A DNA stretch of 64,000 nucleotides from Ulota crispa. Lineage: Eukaryota; Streptophyta; Bryopsida; Orthotrichales; Orthotrichaceae. Below the pieces are notes generated by a model. It did no database searches. It worked only from the letters and a program-made list of their open reading frames with translations, and was not told where the DNA came from. The stretch lies in contig OY987248.1 in assembly GCA_963920765.1 (NCBI GenBank), forward strand, positions 439,001-503,000. The letters are read 5' to 3'. The translations under genes and the position numbers were made by a program. This document shows positions 34,457 to 48,650 of the stretch, piece by piece (the first letter of the stretch is position 1; every line of letters begins with the position of its first letter).

Positions 34457-37390
34457 ATGTACTTTGTCAAGCTTACCGTAACTATGAATTTAGATTGTCT
34501 CCTTAATTCTTGGCCATCACGGGCTATATGTCAAAATGGACAACTACCCGTGCATGTTTCTAATGTCTATAGCTTGGTACAAGTAGAGATTCAGGTCACG
34601 CAATTGACACTAGTCGGCAGGGGATCATATTGAGGACATTGCCTCATCAAAGAGGATGTCCAACATGGGTGGGCATTGCATGTCTAAGAAATTTTGAAGT
34701 TTTGACTACCTGGCCAATGTTGCAGTCATTAGTCTTAGCGTTCTGATCATCTCGTTGTACCGTTCTGAAGCATTCAGGATTCGGAATTTGGGACTTACAA
34801 ATTATGTTGTTGATTTCATGGGCAGTAATACAAATTCAGGGACCCACCTTATTGTTCGTTTTGTTGACACGTTACCGGTTTGTCATGTGCCTCTGTACTC
34901 TTTCTTAATGTAGCATAGACGGTTTTGGAGCTGTAGTCCGCTTAAATCGTGTCGACCACTAGGATTGTTAAAGAGCAATGAAAAGTTTCCTTTCGACTTC
35001 ACATCACGCAATCGCATGATACCTCTACGAATCCGATCTCCATTAGAAGGTCAGTCGGATCTGCAACTTCTGAAGTAGGGTTACGTGATTAACCGCATCA
35101 TGGCGCCATATACACATATAACAGACATTTGAGCTGCATGGCTCTAGAATGAAGCACACTGTCGCCTAAACTGGAATTCTTGGGACCTGGAGGTACCTAA
35201 AATATTATACAGTATATGTTTGTTACATGACCTTAGTAATGATCATGCATCTCACGGACTGTCATAATTTCTAGATCATGGTGAGGGTATATCTCAAATC
35301 CTGATTGAAATACCCTAACCTGGAGATCAGCTTCTGCGCCCACTGAAATCTACAACCTCGTGCATTGTTGAACTCCACGAGTAACCGCGTGCAACAAGAG
35401 AATATTCAGCGTACAGCGCACTTGTAGTCCACCAATGAAGTCCTCTCTACCAATTAAGGAGACGTACCATTCACAAAAATGTCATTTTCAAGCTTTGAGG
35501 CTTTCATTTGTTAAATAGGGAAAACTAGATTCTCGAGTTGTACTGTAATGCGTTGTAGAAGTTTGTCAACTTATATTTAGAATGTTTAACAAGTCCCGCT
35601 TCCATGATTATGGCCAATGTAACTGTCATGAGGAGCTCAGCTGTTCGTGAAAAGTTCTGCAGAGAATTACAGTGATCACAAATTTGTTTCAAAGTTGAAT
35701 AAAATATACTTCACCATTGCTTTACATGAAACATGTTGTCCACTTCGAAGTAACCAACCAAAACACATTGAAGTAAGGACTGCAGGAAATACCCAAAAGT
35801 CGAATGCGTAAGCGGTTCTCAGCGTCCTGTTGGCTCTATAACTGGATTAAGGGGGACTTTTTAAATTCAGGTGAAAAACAATTGGGACTCATGGTTTTCC
35901 CATTTTAACGAATATCGTGTTTACTGTACATTTTCTAGAACCAAAGTTTTATAGGCATGGATTGGAAGTATCAAAAGATCTCCCCATGCACTTTACAAGG
36001 ACTGTAGATTAGTTAAAGCTTCCAACATTTTCTTTGCTTTATGGCATCATTCTTAGTTTTGTATAGGACTATTAGGCGTGATTCTAATGGTCCAATTTGC
36101 CCTGGCTTCAAATCAATTGGGATTTGGTGTTGACCTCTGTAAGTCTCGACGCACATGAGAACCCTGGTTTGTCCCAATGGGGCACACCAATAGCCATTTC
36201 TTGAGCAAGCTCTTCAAAAGCAAAGTCAGCTGAGTCAACTTCCAAGGTTCAAGCATCTTGGTAGGGTCTCCAAATTCTCGAGTATTCCTTGATACTATAT
36301 CCACACAATCTACGTAGATCTGAGATCTCAGGACATTGTTAGGAACTTACGATGTGGTACTGGACCGGACGTGGGCATTAAGAGTGTATTGGGATTTGGT
36401 AGAAGGTTGTGATCGCAGCGCCTGGTCAAAACTAACGCAATTTTGGATGAGAGGAAGGACGCGGCTGCTTTTAAAGAAATTATAATAGGAGTACTGGACA
36501 TAAGTGAAGCACCTCATGCTACAGTATTATATCAGCTGGTGACTAAATCCAGCAGCTTCAACATTTGAAGAACAAGTCACAGAAAAGCCCAATCCAGGTC
36601 AAGAAAAACATCGGAATTTTTTCAAGAAAAATAAGAGCTACAGACAGACACTAGTCACAAATTTTAGCTTTAAAAATCTGGTTCTCGTGACATTGAAGAG
36701 TCCACCACAGCATGGAATCCCGGCCCATTTGGCAGCAGCTCTGATACTTGTTGCAGTGCGAGGGATTGATTTGAGTGACGGCACATCTCTAGGCCCATGC
36801 ATGGAGAAGCATCTCTCATTGTGTGCATATTGTGCTCTCAGATATGCAATTTGATCTGACCAGCAAGTATGACTCCCAGCATATACTACACACTTGTGCT
36901 GCTTTTACGCGTAAAGTCACGATTTAACCCACATGGGAGTGATCCTTGTGTGGGAAAAACAAAGCTTTAGCACGAGACATTCATCGGAACTTGCAAACCA
37001 CAGTGATCCATGAAGAACCAGCACCTGACATGAGAGGCTCAACTTACCCTTGAACATGAGAAAAAAATGGTATATATATATATTTTGTACGTTTGGGGTT
37101 TCAACATGTTGCCTAATGGAGGGCGTGCCAAAAGTTGCAGTTCTTGTCTACCACAATACCTATTTGAATGCTTGAGTGTCCATGTACAAATTCACACGCC
37201 CAATTGAATGATACGTCCTCTAAATTCTGGATTCAGTCAGGCTCACCCTAAATTGAAGATACCTTCCTCCTCCTGTATCTTGAGAGTGGGATTTAAAGAA
37301 GCACAAGTGCCACAAGTTAAGATTTCCAGAATACCTTGGGAACCATACAGAGGGAATTGGAGATGAACCGTTAGGCAAAAACTACAAATG
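34457..37390. other. Intergenic region between element part B and the ERF gene
   Basis: Only short unremarkable frames (under 100 codons). No family-1 palindromes were noticed beyond about 32.5 kb. The outer end of part B may lie here, but I see no terminal repeat or target duplication. This region also holds the presumed 3' UTR of the ERF gene next to 37391. Confidence 0.5.
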
Positions 37391-40300
37391 CTAGCTTGGG
37401 GGAGACAGGTCATCTGGAAACCGGTCTGGAAACGGTTCCTGGAAAGGTAAACCTTCCCTTGGAGAAACCGTCTCTGAAAAAGTTGATTGCAACAACTCCT
37501 CAGGTTGGTCAAAAATCTGTTCATAAGACAATTCTACATACTGAGGAGTAGCCGTAAGAGGGGGGTTATTTACTTGGGTATCTCCAATTGGAATGCTGCT
37601 GGACATCGTTAGCGGTTGCTCTCCTAGGTCTGGTCCCTCAAAATCTACAGAGCTTGATCTACCCAATATATACTGATCATAATGTAATATAGGATCATGA
37701 GCTTGCTCTTCAGCATATACAGTTTTGTAGGACATGCTCAAGGTGGGTAGAGCGGCAGAATACATGTCAAGGTTTTGACTAGGGTTTTGTGGCAGCATTG
37801 CAAGATCAAACTGGGTAGGATGTTGCAGGGAAGGTAATACCTGGGAAGGCATGACGTTAACTAGTAGTCTACTACTACTACCCTCACCAAAGGGCGATTC
37901 AGTTTGGAAAGCTTCAGAACTACTGCTTGAAACTTGCAAGGGAAGCAAGGTGGGAGCGGACGTGGCACTGGACAACGGCGCAACAAGGGGGTAATAAGGG
38001 GAGCTGGAAGTAGGCACTTCGGAGGAGGCTCGGCTGAGCAGGTTTCGGCTCCAGTGAGTCAATTGGGTGCTACGACAAGCGGATTGTGAGAGAAAGGATG
38101 TGGAGGTGGAAGGGGTGGACACAGGAGTTGGGGTAGATTGCTCAGACAGCTGCGAACCACTGCCAGAGCTTCCTCCTGCCAACGCGACAGGGGGCATTCC
38201 ATCGGGGAAATTCAGCTTCGCTCTTAACCCTCGAAATCGGATTGCAGCTGCACGTGCCACGCAATGAACGCCAGCTTTAGAAATCACACCAACACAAACC
38301 CACTCCCCTCGTGCTCGCTACACAGAAATTTATTCTTGCTCGTAATTGACGCTACCAGAAACCACGAAGCTCATAATTGTCAAAATGGCAGTAAAATCGA
38401 CGTCGTTTCAGTCACCCTATACTGAAACCTCAACTCTACACAAGTCTAGCTATTTAACAAGTGATACTTTCAGAGTTCTGGACACGTCAAAGTTACAATT
38501 GCGGTGCTATGAAACATTCCACTTTAACAAACATGACCCGTCAATCATGTTATAACTTACTAACAGGAATTTCACTACTACAAAAAAATGATAATTTAAT
38601 TAGGACGTACTATAGCTATTCTGCCAGTGATAATTCTGATGTGAAAACTTGAAAATGCATAGGTAACAAGTCGTTGATAGGAAACCATATATGTGGATGC
38701 GTACAATCTGTCAGTTACTGGAAATTTGACGACAAAGCAGGTCATGGAGGGGCAAGCAAGCGTACCATTGTCGTAGGCAAACGCAGCTTCTTCAGCCGTG
38801 TCGAAGGTCCCCAGCCATACTCGAGCTGCCTTTTGCGGGTCACGGATCTCAGCAGCCCACTTACCCCATGGCCTTTGCCGTACGCCACGGTACCGACGTT
38901 TCTTGGGGGGCGGAGCTTGCAATTGCGAGTCTGAGGCATCTGGCCCACTGCTGCCATCACCACCGGGGCCACCAGGAATGATCGCATGCCGTTCCAAGTG
39001 CAGGCCGCGACCTGGCACAGAAAGTGATCGAGATTCAGGCTGATTCAATCCAGATCTCCGCACCATGACGACACAACTGGGAGACAGTCCATGAGACTGC
39101 TAATGCTGGGTTAGCCATCATAGAAGCACAGATCACGAGGCGGCATGTAAATTGGAGTTACTGTGATGACGTCGTGTCTCACCGACCACAGAGTGTGAGA
39201 GAGAGAGAGAAGGAGAGAGAAAAGCAGACGCAGTTGCCAAAGATGTCGTGTCCTGCACTCATCACCTTTTCCTTGAACATCTGTCCACGGGAAAGTCCGT
39301 GTCCTACACCCTAACGCTCTAAAATAGTAAAAACGTCGCCAATGAAGATTATTTCCTAGAAGCAGGGGCCCCACTTCCTGACTCAGCTTAACTAATTTTC
39401 CCTTGCGGCAGGTGTCACGGAGCATGATTCTCCTCACAGCTTGTCAAGGGTGCCGGATGCGGTGCGCACGGAACCCCACGCAATCGCAAATCACTCAACA
39501 CGTTATGCAACTGTTACCAATTCAGGAGTGCACAGTGTTTTTATCCGGCTGAAAAGTGGTACTATTACTATTACACCCTTGATGCCTGCCGTTCCTTCGC
39601 CTTGGCACAGATCGTTAATCCTCTATTTCCTACTTGCTTAAATCCTGCTTGTACAACACTCAGCCACTTGAGAGTTCACTATCAACCTTCAGAGAAATAT
39701 AAAGTGACCTAAATTTCCACAGTGTCTGTCGAAGTTGATTTCCAGGATTGTGGGTTGGGCATCACCTGATCGAGGGAAAGGAACTCATTTTGTAGCTAGG
39801 GTGATGAAACTCAAACGCGTGGGCAGCTCAATGGTTACTTTACTTTTCCGACGATTTGTTCAAAATATAAATCAACCTACAAATCATGGATTCTGTAAAC
39901 TTTAAAGCAGAAAACGCCAATTCGAGTGCCAACAACAGGGAGAGTAGTTTGTACCTTCACTAGCTGGCGGTGGTGTGTAAACGTCCGAAACAATGTTTCC
40001 GCCCCAGTCCAGTTCATGGCTGGTGAGAGGCTGTTGCGTGAGGCTTGGAGTGATTTTGTACGTGCTTCCAGATTGCTCGTCCCTTGTTGACTCCGCTTTC
40101 GAATCTAAAAGGACTGGAGCCCATGGTGCTGGCCTGCTGGCTTCTGTAACGTGAATTTGACTGGAGCTAGAGCCACCTGCTTCGTGTGGAACTGTGCTAC
40201 CTCGGCTTCCTGCCTCGTGTTTCATGCTGCCAATGGAATGCAGCGGCAGCATTTGAGGCGAAGCCACCTTCTCGGACCTTCCATGGCCTGCCTCGCGCTG

Positions 40301-40561
40301 AGCCAGCTCAGCTCGGTGCCGCTTCTGACCTGCAAATGACGCCGCTACGGCTGATTCGAGCCTGCCCGGGGCAGGATACTCGGGACCAGCTGCTGGTTGA
40401 GGATGCCGAGCGACATGCGTAAGTGAGGGGGCCATCAAGGACGACGCCTCCACCGGCGCCCGGCCGGGGCTGGTGTCGGGCGGGTCGCTGGGTGGATCCA
40501 GCTTGTCTGGTAACGGACTAATTGATCCTGGCAGTGCAGCTGGCGCCCTGCACATGATCAT
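37391..40561 (-). CDS. AP2/ERF-domain transcription factor, three exons
   Basis: Exons on minus: 39955-40561, 38766-39011, 37391-38247. Both introns are phase 1: donors GAAG|GTACAA and AATG|GTACGC, acceptors TCTGTGCCAG and CACGTGCAG. Together they give 1,710 nt, a 569-residue protein. The start [12 protein letters not shown] is fixed by a TAG two codons upstream. The single AP2 domain lies around residues 249-310: [34 protein letters not shown], then across intron 2 [15 protein letters not shown]. The Ala and Asp at the usual ERF discriminating positions (WAAEIRD...) mark it as ERF rather than DREB. A basic KKRR precedes the domain. The C-terminal ~260 residues are Ser/Pro/Thr-rich with acidic patches, typical of activation regions. 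It would bind GCC-box-type promoters in the nucleus. Domain sequence and intron position resemble the ABR1/RAP2.6 group; subgroup is tentative. Confidence 0.9.
39191..39222. repeat. GA microsatellite in ERF intron 1
   Basis: A GAGAGAGA run interrupted by AAGG, within the intron between ERF exons 1 and 2. Confidence 0.85.
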
Positions 40562-41967
40562 GCTCTATCGGCGTCACTCTTTGGCGCGCCTCGCTACAAT
40601 TGTGCCGCGCTGCAGCGGCATAGTTGCTTGGAGTTTCATCGCTGGAGTAGTACTGACATGATTCGTGAGAGTCCCGAACAAAAGTCAAAAGCTTTTCACA
40701 CGGGGTGTCATACATCTTCTCCCCAAGCCACGAGACCATCCGATCGGCTGCCTCCTGCCTGCTGTCCACGTTCACAGCTGTGTTCCAGTCACATGTACCC
40801 TCTCGTCAGCTTTCCGGGAGTCAACCAAACTGGCTGTAACGTATCAATTCCCCAAGACAACGATAACAACGATGATAACAACGATGTCGAATTTTGCTCA
40901 GCTACAGCAAGAACTAATTTGAATTAAAGGACTCACTGGTGCAACCCTATGCCTGCCTACAATCACGATAGACTCCCCTCAAACTGTCAACAGACTCCAC
41001 CTAATTGACCAACTAGCTCTCCCTCTTTAGTTGACACTCTCCCTGCTCGATCTGGAGACCTGGTTAAAATGCGTATAATAAGTCCTTCCGATCGAAGATC
41101 TCATCGACTCCAAATATTATCTCCAAAGCGGCGATCAAGAATTCAGGATGTATCAGCGTCAATCTTCAAAAGCTCAAATGAATTAGAAGGACTCACGTTC
41201 AAGCAAGAGAAGTCGCTGAATTATTCTCTCTAACTCCAAATTAGTGAAAAACATCGCACACTAAACGCTGACACGGTTGACTAGGGAGTTTGGGCTGTCA
41301 CCAAAACTGTCATCCAACGACCAACAAGCCGCACAAACCCAAACACCCACTTACATCCAATTTGCGACACCACTTACTCGACAAACTACCTGGGCTGGAA
41401 CTGCACGACAACACAGACCTTCAAGCTGCCATGCAATTCCTATTCCAGAAGCTTTCCACAGGGGCCTTCTGGTGTTGGTACCGGTGCTATAAATTTGGCA
41501 ACGCACCATCAAAGGTGCACAAAACATTGTCCGCCGTGTATTAAGCTCGAGCTGCACCGTCGGGAGGAACTCACCCCGCGCACTTTCACACCTCACACGC
41601 TCATTGCTTGCGCGCTTAATTTAATCGTCACCGGGGCCCAGCGACATTACGCTAGATATTACTGTAAGGAACAAAAGAGTCGGCGAGCCGCAAGCACATT
41701 TTGCATAATTTGCGGTCGCAAAGGAGATAGGGCTGGTTTTTGGCTTGATAGAGTAGCTAGCGTGGCGTGGATGAGAGCTGGGAAAAGAGTGCCATGAACG
41801 CATACATCAGAGTCATCAGACACCTGTTTTGGTGTCATTTGGGCTTGAAAGAAAGTGGGCCATATGAAACTCAAAAAAGTTACAGAAAGTGCCCTTCTGA
41901 TATCCTGAATTATCAAAAGCGTTCGTAACACTGGTTATTCCCTCCCAAGTCTCAACAATTCCGTTTT
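40562..41967 (-). promoter_or_regulatory. ERF upstream region (5' UTR and presumed promoter)
   Basis: Upstream of the ERF start on the minus strand. It contains several short ATG frames that look like chance frames. I could not identify a convincing TATA box or cis-element, so the promoter call rests on position alone. Confidence 0.3.
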
Positions 41968-42030
41968 ATCCAAGCTCCAAGTTCCAAGCTCCAAGCTCCA
42001 AGCTCCAAGTTCCAAGCTCCAAGCTCGAAC
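41968..42030. repeat. CCAAGCTCCAAGTT-type short tandem repeat
   Basis: About six to eight tandem copies of CCAAGCT or CCAAGTT with a 7-bp step. Confidence 0.85.
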
Positions 42031-42587
42031 CTTATTGTTGCACCTAGACTGATGCTTGGGTTTTGAAAGTGAATAACTTCAATGTTTTTATTTGTACACG
42101 AGGATATGTGAGAGGGATGTGTAGGCTTAGAGAAATGGACAAAGTAATATATATGGGTTGTTAATTAGTTGAAAGGTAGGCATGTATGTAAGTTTTTGCT
42201 AGTTCTTCTTAAGCGGTTGTTAGGCTTGATAAGAGGCTTGCAAAAGTTATGTTGATCGCCTTGCAAGTTGAATGATGTATTGTCATTTTAGATTTGCAAT
42301 CATAAGTCTTAAATTATTGGAGACTTTTGTAGGTTGCATTTGGTGTAACTTCTTTAGAAACACCCTTTTAACCTTAAAATTTGCTTTTAAAGGCATAGGT
42401 ATCCTTTTGCTAATTTGTTAAGAATTGTGTATTATTGGAGTTCAAGATGCTAGTTACTTGAGTAGATATCAGTTTACTTAGAATCTAAACTTAAGTGTAT
42501 GAAAGAAATGAGGTTATAGGGATTTTTATGTTCTATGGATGTTATAAGTTACGAGGTCCAAAGTATTGGAAATTTTAGCAAAACAAG

Positions 42588-43534
42588 TTAAACCCTAAAG
42601 GCCCAGTTGTCCCCCTAGGGGACAATTGAGATTTCGGGTATGTACCTATAGTTAATCTAGTTTTTGTGATTTTTTAAACTTTTATTGAAGGTGGGGAATT
42701 CTAAGACCTACCCAACAATCTATTTTTTTTGTCATTTAGACATTTGACGAAGAAGATATGCAATAGTTTTTGCTACCTGGGGGAGGGAGGGCAATCCGGG
42801 CAGCCCAAAAACTTCTTTAAAATTTGTGTTTTCTAAAAATAGAAATCTGAAATTGGTTCTTTAGATTTTTTTCATATGATTGTGGGAAGCTTTGAATCAT
42901 TCAACTTCAATTGATGAGATGAAAGTTATGAGATGTTTTAGTTTGTGGGCAGTTACAAATTCTCTACTCTAAAATAAATTTTGAAGTTTTTTATTTTCCA
43001 CAATTTTTAATATTTTGGAAAAAAAACAAAACCTAAGGAAGTAGATTGTATATCACAACATTATAGCCATTGGGGTTTTCATTTTTTCATTTTAATAAAT
43101 AAATTCTTAACAATTTAGTGATTTGACTCATTCTCTCCTTCTTTTTACTTACTATTTTCCCCCATGTGTTGTATAGTTCCAATTGATTTTAAAATTCTCC
43201 CACACATACCTAACTTGGTCTGCTACATGGAAAAAATAAACCTCAACTTTGTGTAGAGTAATTTCTTTCATGTAAATGTGGACAAAGGCTTCTGAAATTT
43301 TTTGGAGAGCACAAAAAAAACATCTTTTTTCACTTTAGATGTAAATATCTCCTTCCTCTCCATGTATAATGACTTGATTTTTTCCCATAAGTACCTCTTT
43401 TAGTCTAAGGCAAGATCCTACGATTGGATTTGCAAGACAAGTTACTTTATTTCTTACTTTTCCACTCATTCCCCCCAAAGTGATAGTTAACAGTGACTTT
43501 CACTAGAGAAAACTAATTGAACCTTTTGGGGTTA
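42588..43534 (+). mobile_element. piggyBac-like TTAA-flanked element (copy 2)
   Basis: Opens TTAAACCCTAAAGGCCCA and closes AACCTTTTGGGGTTAG. A perfect hairpin GTCCCCCTAGGGGAC sits just inside the left end. The body aligns with the inverse of 13957-14895 over about 940 bp. There is no coding capacity. The right flank TTAG is probably a mutated TTAA. Confidence 0.75.
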
Positions 43535-43716
43535 GAAAACAGGATTTGGATAGTAGCATGTTGCTTTGAATGCTACCAAATATAAATTTGCCACTTCTGG
43601 TTTGAAGTCCAAACCTTTGTTCCTTTGCTTTTGCCCACAATCAACCATTTATGTCGTCTGGTTTAATTCTGAAGACTTTAGAAGGACAGATAAAAATTGC
43701 AATGATCCAATCACAT

Positions 43717-44918
43717 TTAATCCCTAAAGGACTGAAGTCCCTATCGGGGACGAAATAGACTTTAAATATGTTTATATTATTGGGATTTTAAATCAAATTT
43801 TGCAACTTTTTCCGAAGGTGGCTACAAGGGCTACGTGGGGTATCATTTTTATTGGTGTAAAAGCTATGAGAGATTACTGAAAATTCTAGTTGGAGGGGTA
43901 GTCCAAGCATGCCTTTTTCTGTTAACTTCTTCCGTAAGGATATAATTAATAAAGACACAATCCTTCATTGAAGTATATTCAAAGCAATAATGTATTAGAC
44001 ATGTACATTATTTATATTAGACATTAATTTTTGAGTTGTAATAGCTACTAAAGATATAGTTCTTTTTTTTCAATCATTTTTGTTGTGGTTGTCAATAGAT
44101 CTAATTTTTTTTATTCCATTGCTTGGATACTTTTTTCAAAAAATAATTTTGAAAATTTGGTTTGTAAAAAACCTCAATGTAGTGTGATTTTCAAGCTCAT
44201 GTTTGCAATGCAAGGCCATGTAAATTGTGTTCCATGTTTCTTTTGGCCATGAAAACTTCTTATAACATGTTATTCATTAATTTGGGAAAAAAAGTAATTT
44301 TGGGACTTTTGAGCTTTATTTTCTTGAAATAGTCTTTAGTAAATAATCCTTCAAGATCAAATAACCCAAATGTCCCAACATTACTTTATTATTACCAAAT
44401 TGAATTTATTAATGAATCTTGTGTTTTGTAGAAATATGCTTAATCCTAAAAATGATTGAGGGCATGTTGAACAAATCTCTCTAACACCTTTTGTGCAAAA
44501 AAAATGCACAGCACTCATTCAAAGGGACTTGGAAAGCTTGAGCACATGTCAAAAAAAACTTATACACTAACTTCAAATGTTCACATCTCTCATGTATAGA
44601 TGCATTGTCAAACATCACAAACTTTCACTAGCTATATCTTCTTGAATAAATCTAATGCAAGATTCTACAATTAAATTTTTACTAAATAGACAAACTTGTT
44701 CTTGTTATCAAATGACCAAAAATGATAATTTGGAGCAATGTTTTTTTTTTCACCTACTAGACGCCACATGCCCTCCCACAAATGGAAAATTTTAAGAGAG
44801 ACATAAGAGGGAGAGAAGAGCATTGGTCCAATTTCTGACAAGGTGGCCTCATGAGGCCCAAAAAAAACTGGTTTGGAGTGTAATTCGGAAAATAACGGGC
44901 TCGGTCCTTTAAAGTTAA
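43717..44918 (+). mobile_element. piggyBac-like TTAA-flanked element (copy 3, diverged)
   Basis: Opens TTAATCCCTAAAGGAC with the hairpin GTCCCTATCGGGGAC inside the end, and closes GGTCCTTTAAAGTTAA, the inverted partner of the start. The body shows only weak resemblance to copies 1 and 2, so it is assigned mainly on ends, hairpin and TTAA sites. It lies 183 bp from copy 2. Confidence 0.55.
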
Positions 44919-47900
44919 CAAATTTGATTAGTTACAAAAAATTATGGATAAAGGTTTGTGGTCCTAAAAGCTGTAGCGTTTTAGTGAATATCTTTTGTGT
45001 TGATTGGATGTTTTTAACTTTTAATTCAAGTATCATGCTCAAATTTGACATACTGATATGATTTTATTATATGCAAACTATGGCCATTTTTAATCCTTTA
45101 GCTCGTAATTGAGAGCGTGGAAAGAATCAATGTGTTTGTGAGCATTTAAACTACGAGAACAGATATGTTGTTGGAGTCAACAGTTTGGACACACAAACTT
45201 GGGAAAGGAGACATTTTTGACTCCCAAAAATGTTCAAGAGTGGCATTTGGAAATTTTAGACAACTACAACGAAACCAGTGGACAGAGACGACCAGAAGTT
45301 CGAGGAAGGCGTCAAATTTATGGCCTGACTGCTGTATTCAATAACAAGAGAGACTGTGCATGAAGTTTCGTAGCGATGGGCCTGAAAGGTACTGGGAAAC
45401 TTATGAGGAAAAGTAATTTATCCGCTGTTAATAGTGCTGTCATATGCTGAGCATATGTATACAGTCATACTGTAGTTTCTATTGTCACAAGGCACCAAGA
45501 TTATACAAAGATGTTGCTGCCATTATATTAATATATATTGGTACCACGATGCAGGCAATGAACAATTGTGCAAAAGTCGGGTTGTATCTGGATGGAATAC
45601 CGTTGAAAGCTGCGATGCTGGCGGAATGGACCCTCGGTAGCATGATTCTAGACATGGCCGGTCTATTCAGACATACTCTCTTCAATTGACTCCTGCATGC
45701 AGCAATTACGTCAGCTAGCCATGGGCGTGTGCACTCCGGCGCTTGTCACTGGCAGCCGCTCTCTCTCAGGCTGGATTGTTGCTGAAATTAGCATGAATAC
45801 CCAAGTGACAGCTAGCATGTCCCTGCATTGCGAAATCATGTTCAGTCTGGCTGGACTTGGTTGGTCATCTCTGATAGTCAAGTTCCGAGTTACTCAGACA
45901 TGACTGTTCTCTGGCATCCGAGCTAGTATCTGACTACACTTGTGTCAAATCGGCTCCGTGAGATGCAACAAAGACTTCCGCGGCAGCCTGACAGTTCTAA
46001 GTCAAGGCGACTAGATATGGCCTGAATTGCTGAACCTACTCCTGCAGCAGGATTTTGAAATGGGGCAGAAAATGTGATCATGGCTAACCCTTGAAGTCTC
46101 GAAATCTTGCAGTAAGCTTAGTGACTTTCGGTCCTGGCTTTCGGTTCCGAGGAAGGTGTAACAAGTCAATATGAAAATGCAGAAACGGAGAGAGGGACAC
46201 ATGGCTCCCGGCCGCAACCTCATATTTCAAAGTGGTAAGTTTACTCCGAAATATCATGCTTGCCGGCCAAAAAGCCTGATATGGTTATTTAATTGACGAT
46301 GTACCTGCTTAAGTACACCTGGATGCCCAATTCTATGAAATAGAGTGAATTCAAGCCCTTTGGCGTACCTTCCTGGAACGGCATGTTGCAAAGTGCGGCA
46401 TGCTAGCAGTCAAGTTCAGAATACTGTAGTTGGGCGGTCCTTTGAGGTGCGCATATTCCGGCCGCCCAACATTACCTACCAAGGCATCGTCTTGTCCGAG
46501 ATGGAGGCATGCATGGAAGCATTGGAGCATTGGCATGACTGAAATGACCCCAACGAAAAGCTAGCGTTTTCCTGTTACTATTTTGTTTCAGTTGGGTAAA
46601 TGTGTAAAGTAGAAGGCAACGATTTGGTGAAGTGACTACACTGTTAGATGTTATGACCAGTACAGTACTGGTAAGTTGGACGTGCAAACACTATCTGAAA
46701 AAATTCCCGAAACTCTAGAAAATTCATCTTGTGTATTTACGCAGGGAAGGTAGAATTGGAACTACTCTTTAAGAATTTGAACTTTCCACATCATTTAGAA
46801 CCAAGGATGAACTCCCAAGCTGGTCGGTTGTAATATTTCGAGTGTGATGTCATGTAACTATCAAGCTAAATATGCAACATATGGAGATACTACACGATTC
46901 GAATATTTAAGGGTGAATGATCGTTGACTGTTGGAATACCAACGAGGCTAATGTGCCCAGATAATTTTATTTTACTGCAAATCGGATACGTCTAAAAAAA
47001 TTTGGTGCAGTTTTTGGGGAACATTAAGTTGCTGATGCGTGGTAACTGTGATTGGTTTCAGCCTGCGCCGGGAACACCATATTCGTTAAATTGGGAAAAA
47101 CAGAGGTACCAGTTTGTACTCGGGTGATGGCACGATCAGCGTACCCAAAACGGACCGCTTAACTCCGATTTGGCCATACACATGATACTTCTGCTATTTA
47201 TTATGTTTTATTTGAGAGTGATATGCTCTTAATTTTTTGGCAAGAAGTTGCTTATACTTGTAGATTAGTAAAAAAAAATACACTTTTTTGAATGATGAAT
47301 GTTATCATGTCCAAATGAGCAATTTTGTAAGAGGTTCCTGAACTGTCTTATTTTATCAAAATGAAGTAAAAGACTCATCCGGACTACAAATTTGGTTAGT
47401 AGGAATTAGGTTAATGCATTTATAGTTGTACAAGCTTCTACAATAGAACTCTTGTAAGCTAATATCCTGTAAGCTAATATGCTTTGTAAAGTAATGTATA
47501 ACAAAAATCTCAATGTTAGACCATACGTCAATCATAAACCAAAACAATTTATTCAACAGTAGTAATACTCCTTGGTGGTATCCTGACACTAACCTCAAGA
47601 TAATTAACTAATAACTTACTAAACTAATCTAGTTCTTGGGGTCCCAACCATATTAGTTTAGAGTTCTATTGTATAGTCCATGAAATTAAAGTGTATTAGT
47701 CCATAAATTATTAAAATTAATTGTGGTGAATTCTTTTAGGGACATTTTCATGTGAGATTTCCCACATCCAATAAAGAACATCAAAAATTTGTAAATTTTC
47801 TTTTTAAGTGGCAAAAGCATGCACATATACTTGTTTCTAGGTGCACGTATGGTCAAAATTATTAAAATGTTAATAGCTCATTATAGGGAGCCATTACAAA

Positions 47901-48650
47901 TTACAAGTCAAAAAAGGTTGGATTAGGGCATTTGGGTTCTAATCACTTTTACGGTGTGAAAAAAATCAAGAAAGTCCTTTTGATGGAAGGAACACTTTCT
48001 AAATGAATGTCTTAACGTAAGGAAAACTTAAGAAAAAAATCTCAATACTTGCAAGTTCAACTTCTTCTCTAAACAAAAAACTTTGGACTCACAGGATGCA
48101 AGTCTTGTCCGGAGGTTTGGCAGGCCCTTTTAGGAGTACCCTGATTGTGCCATCACCCACTCCACCTTAAACCCAAAAAGTTACTGGTATCAGATTCAAT
48201 TTTTTCCCCTTGCAAATTCCTCATCTTAGGTGAAGGCACGTGTACCAAAAAAACGCTGCAAGCTCAGTTTAGAACCTTAGGTGACCACCTAAAATTTTTA
48301 GAAGTCCCAAAATGCACTATTTTTTCCAATTTAATGAATATGGTATTCAGGATAGTTATAGTAGGCGATGGAGAGGGTAGAGGGATACCAAAATGGGCAT
48401 CAGTTTGATCCCTTGCTTAGGATACAGCTCAAATCAATATCAGAGTGTCTTCAAACATAAAGTAGTTCATAATGATTACCAAACAATAACAAAAAAAAAT
48501 TCCTTGGATGCTATATTTAACTACTTCTAAACTTTGGCATGTCTAGAATTTGTTAAGGCCACAAATCCCTCAATAGAAAGAATCACAAGAGTACTTCAAC
48601 ATGGAATGTCTTACAAATGCTTGTTGGTAGTGCAAGAATTCACATTACTG
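44919..48650. other. Intergenic region without a supported gene
   Basis: Short frames only; the longest, 81 codons at 45444-45689 on plus, has no recognisable motif. The GC content is intermediate from 45.1 to 47.2 kb and AT-rich elsewhere. Confidence 0.5.

Noticed and set aside
37243-37524. 93-codon minus frame overlapping the end of the ERF gene
   Set aside because: It is an alternative frame of ERF exon 3 and the 3' flank.
39111-39437. 108-codon minus frame within ERF intron 1
   Set aside because: It lies between the inferred donor and acceptor and has no domain.
41021-41040. AGTTGACACT-type word resembling a family-1 half-site upstream of the ERF gene
   Set aside because: No symmetric partner; a single half-site is expected by chance.
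45444-45689. 81-codon plus frame with hydrophobic segments
   Set aside because: No homologous motif, no splice context and no paired copy; chance frame is likely.
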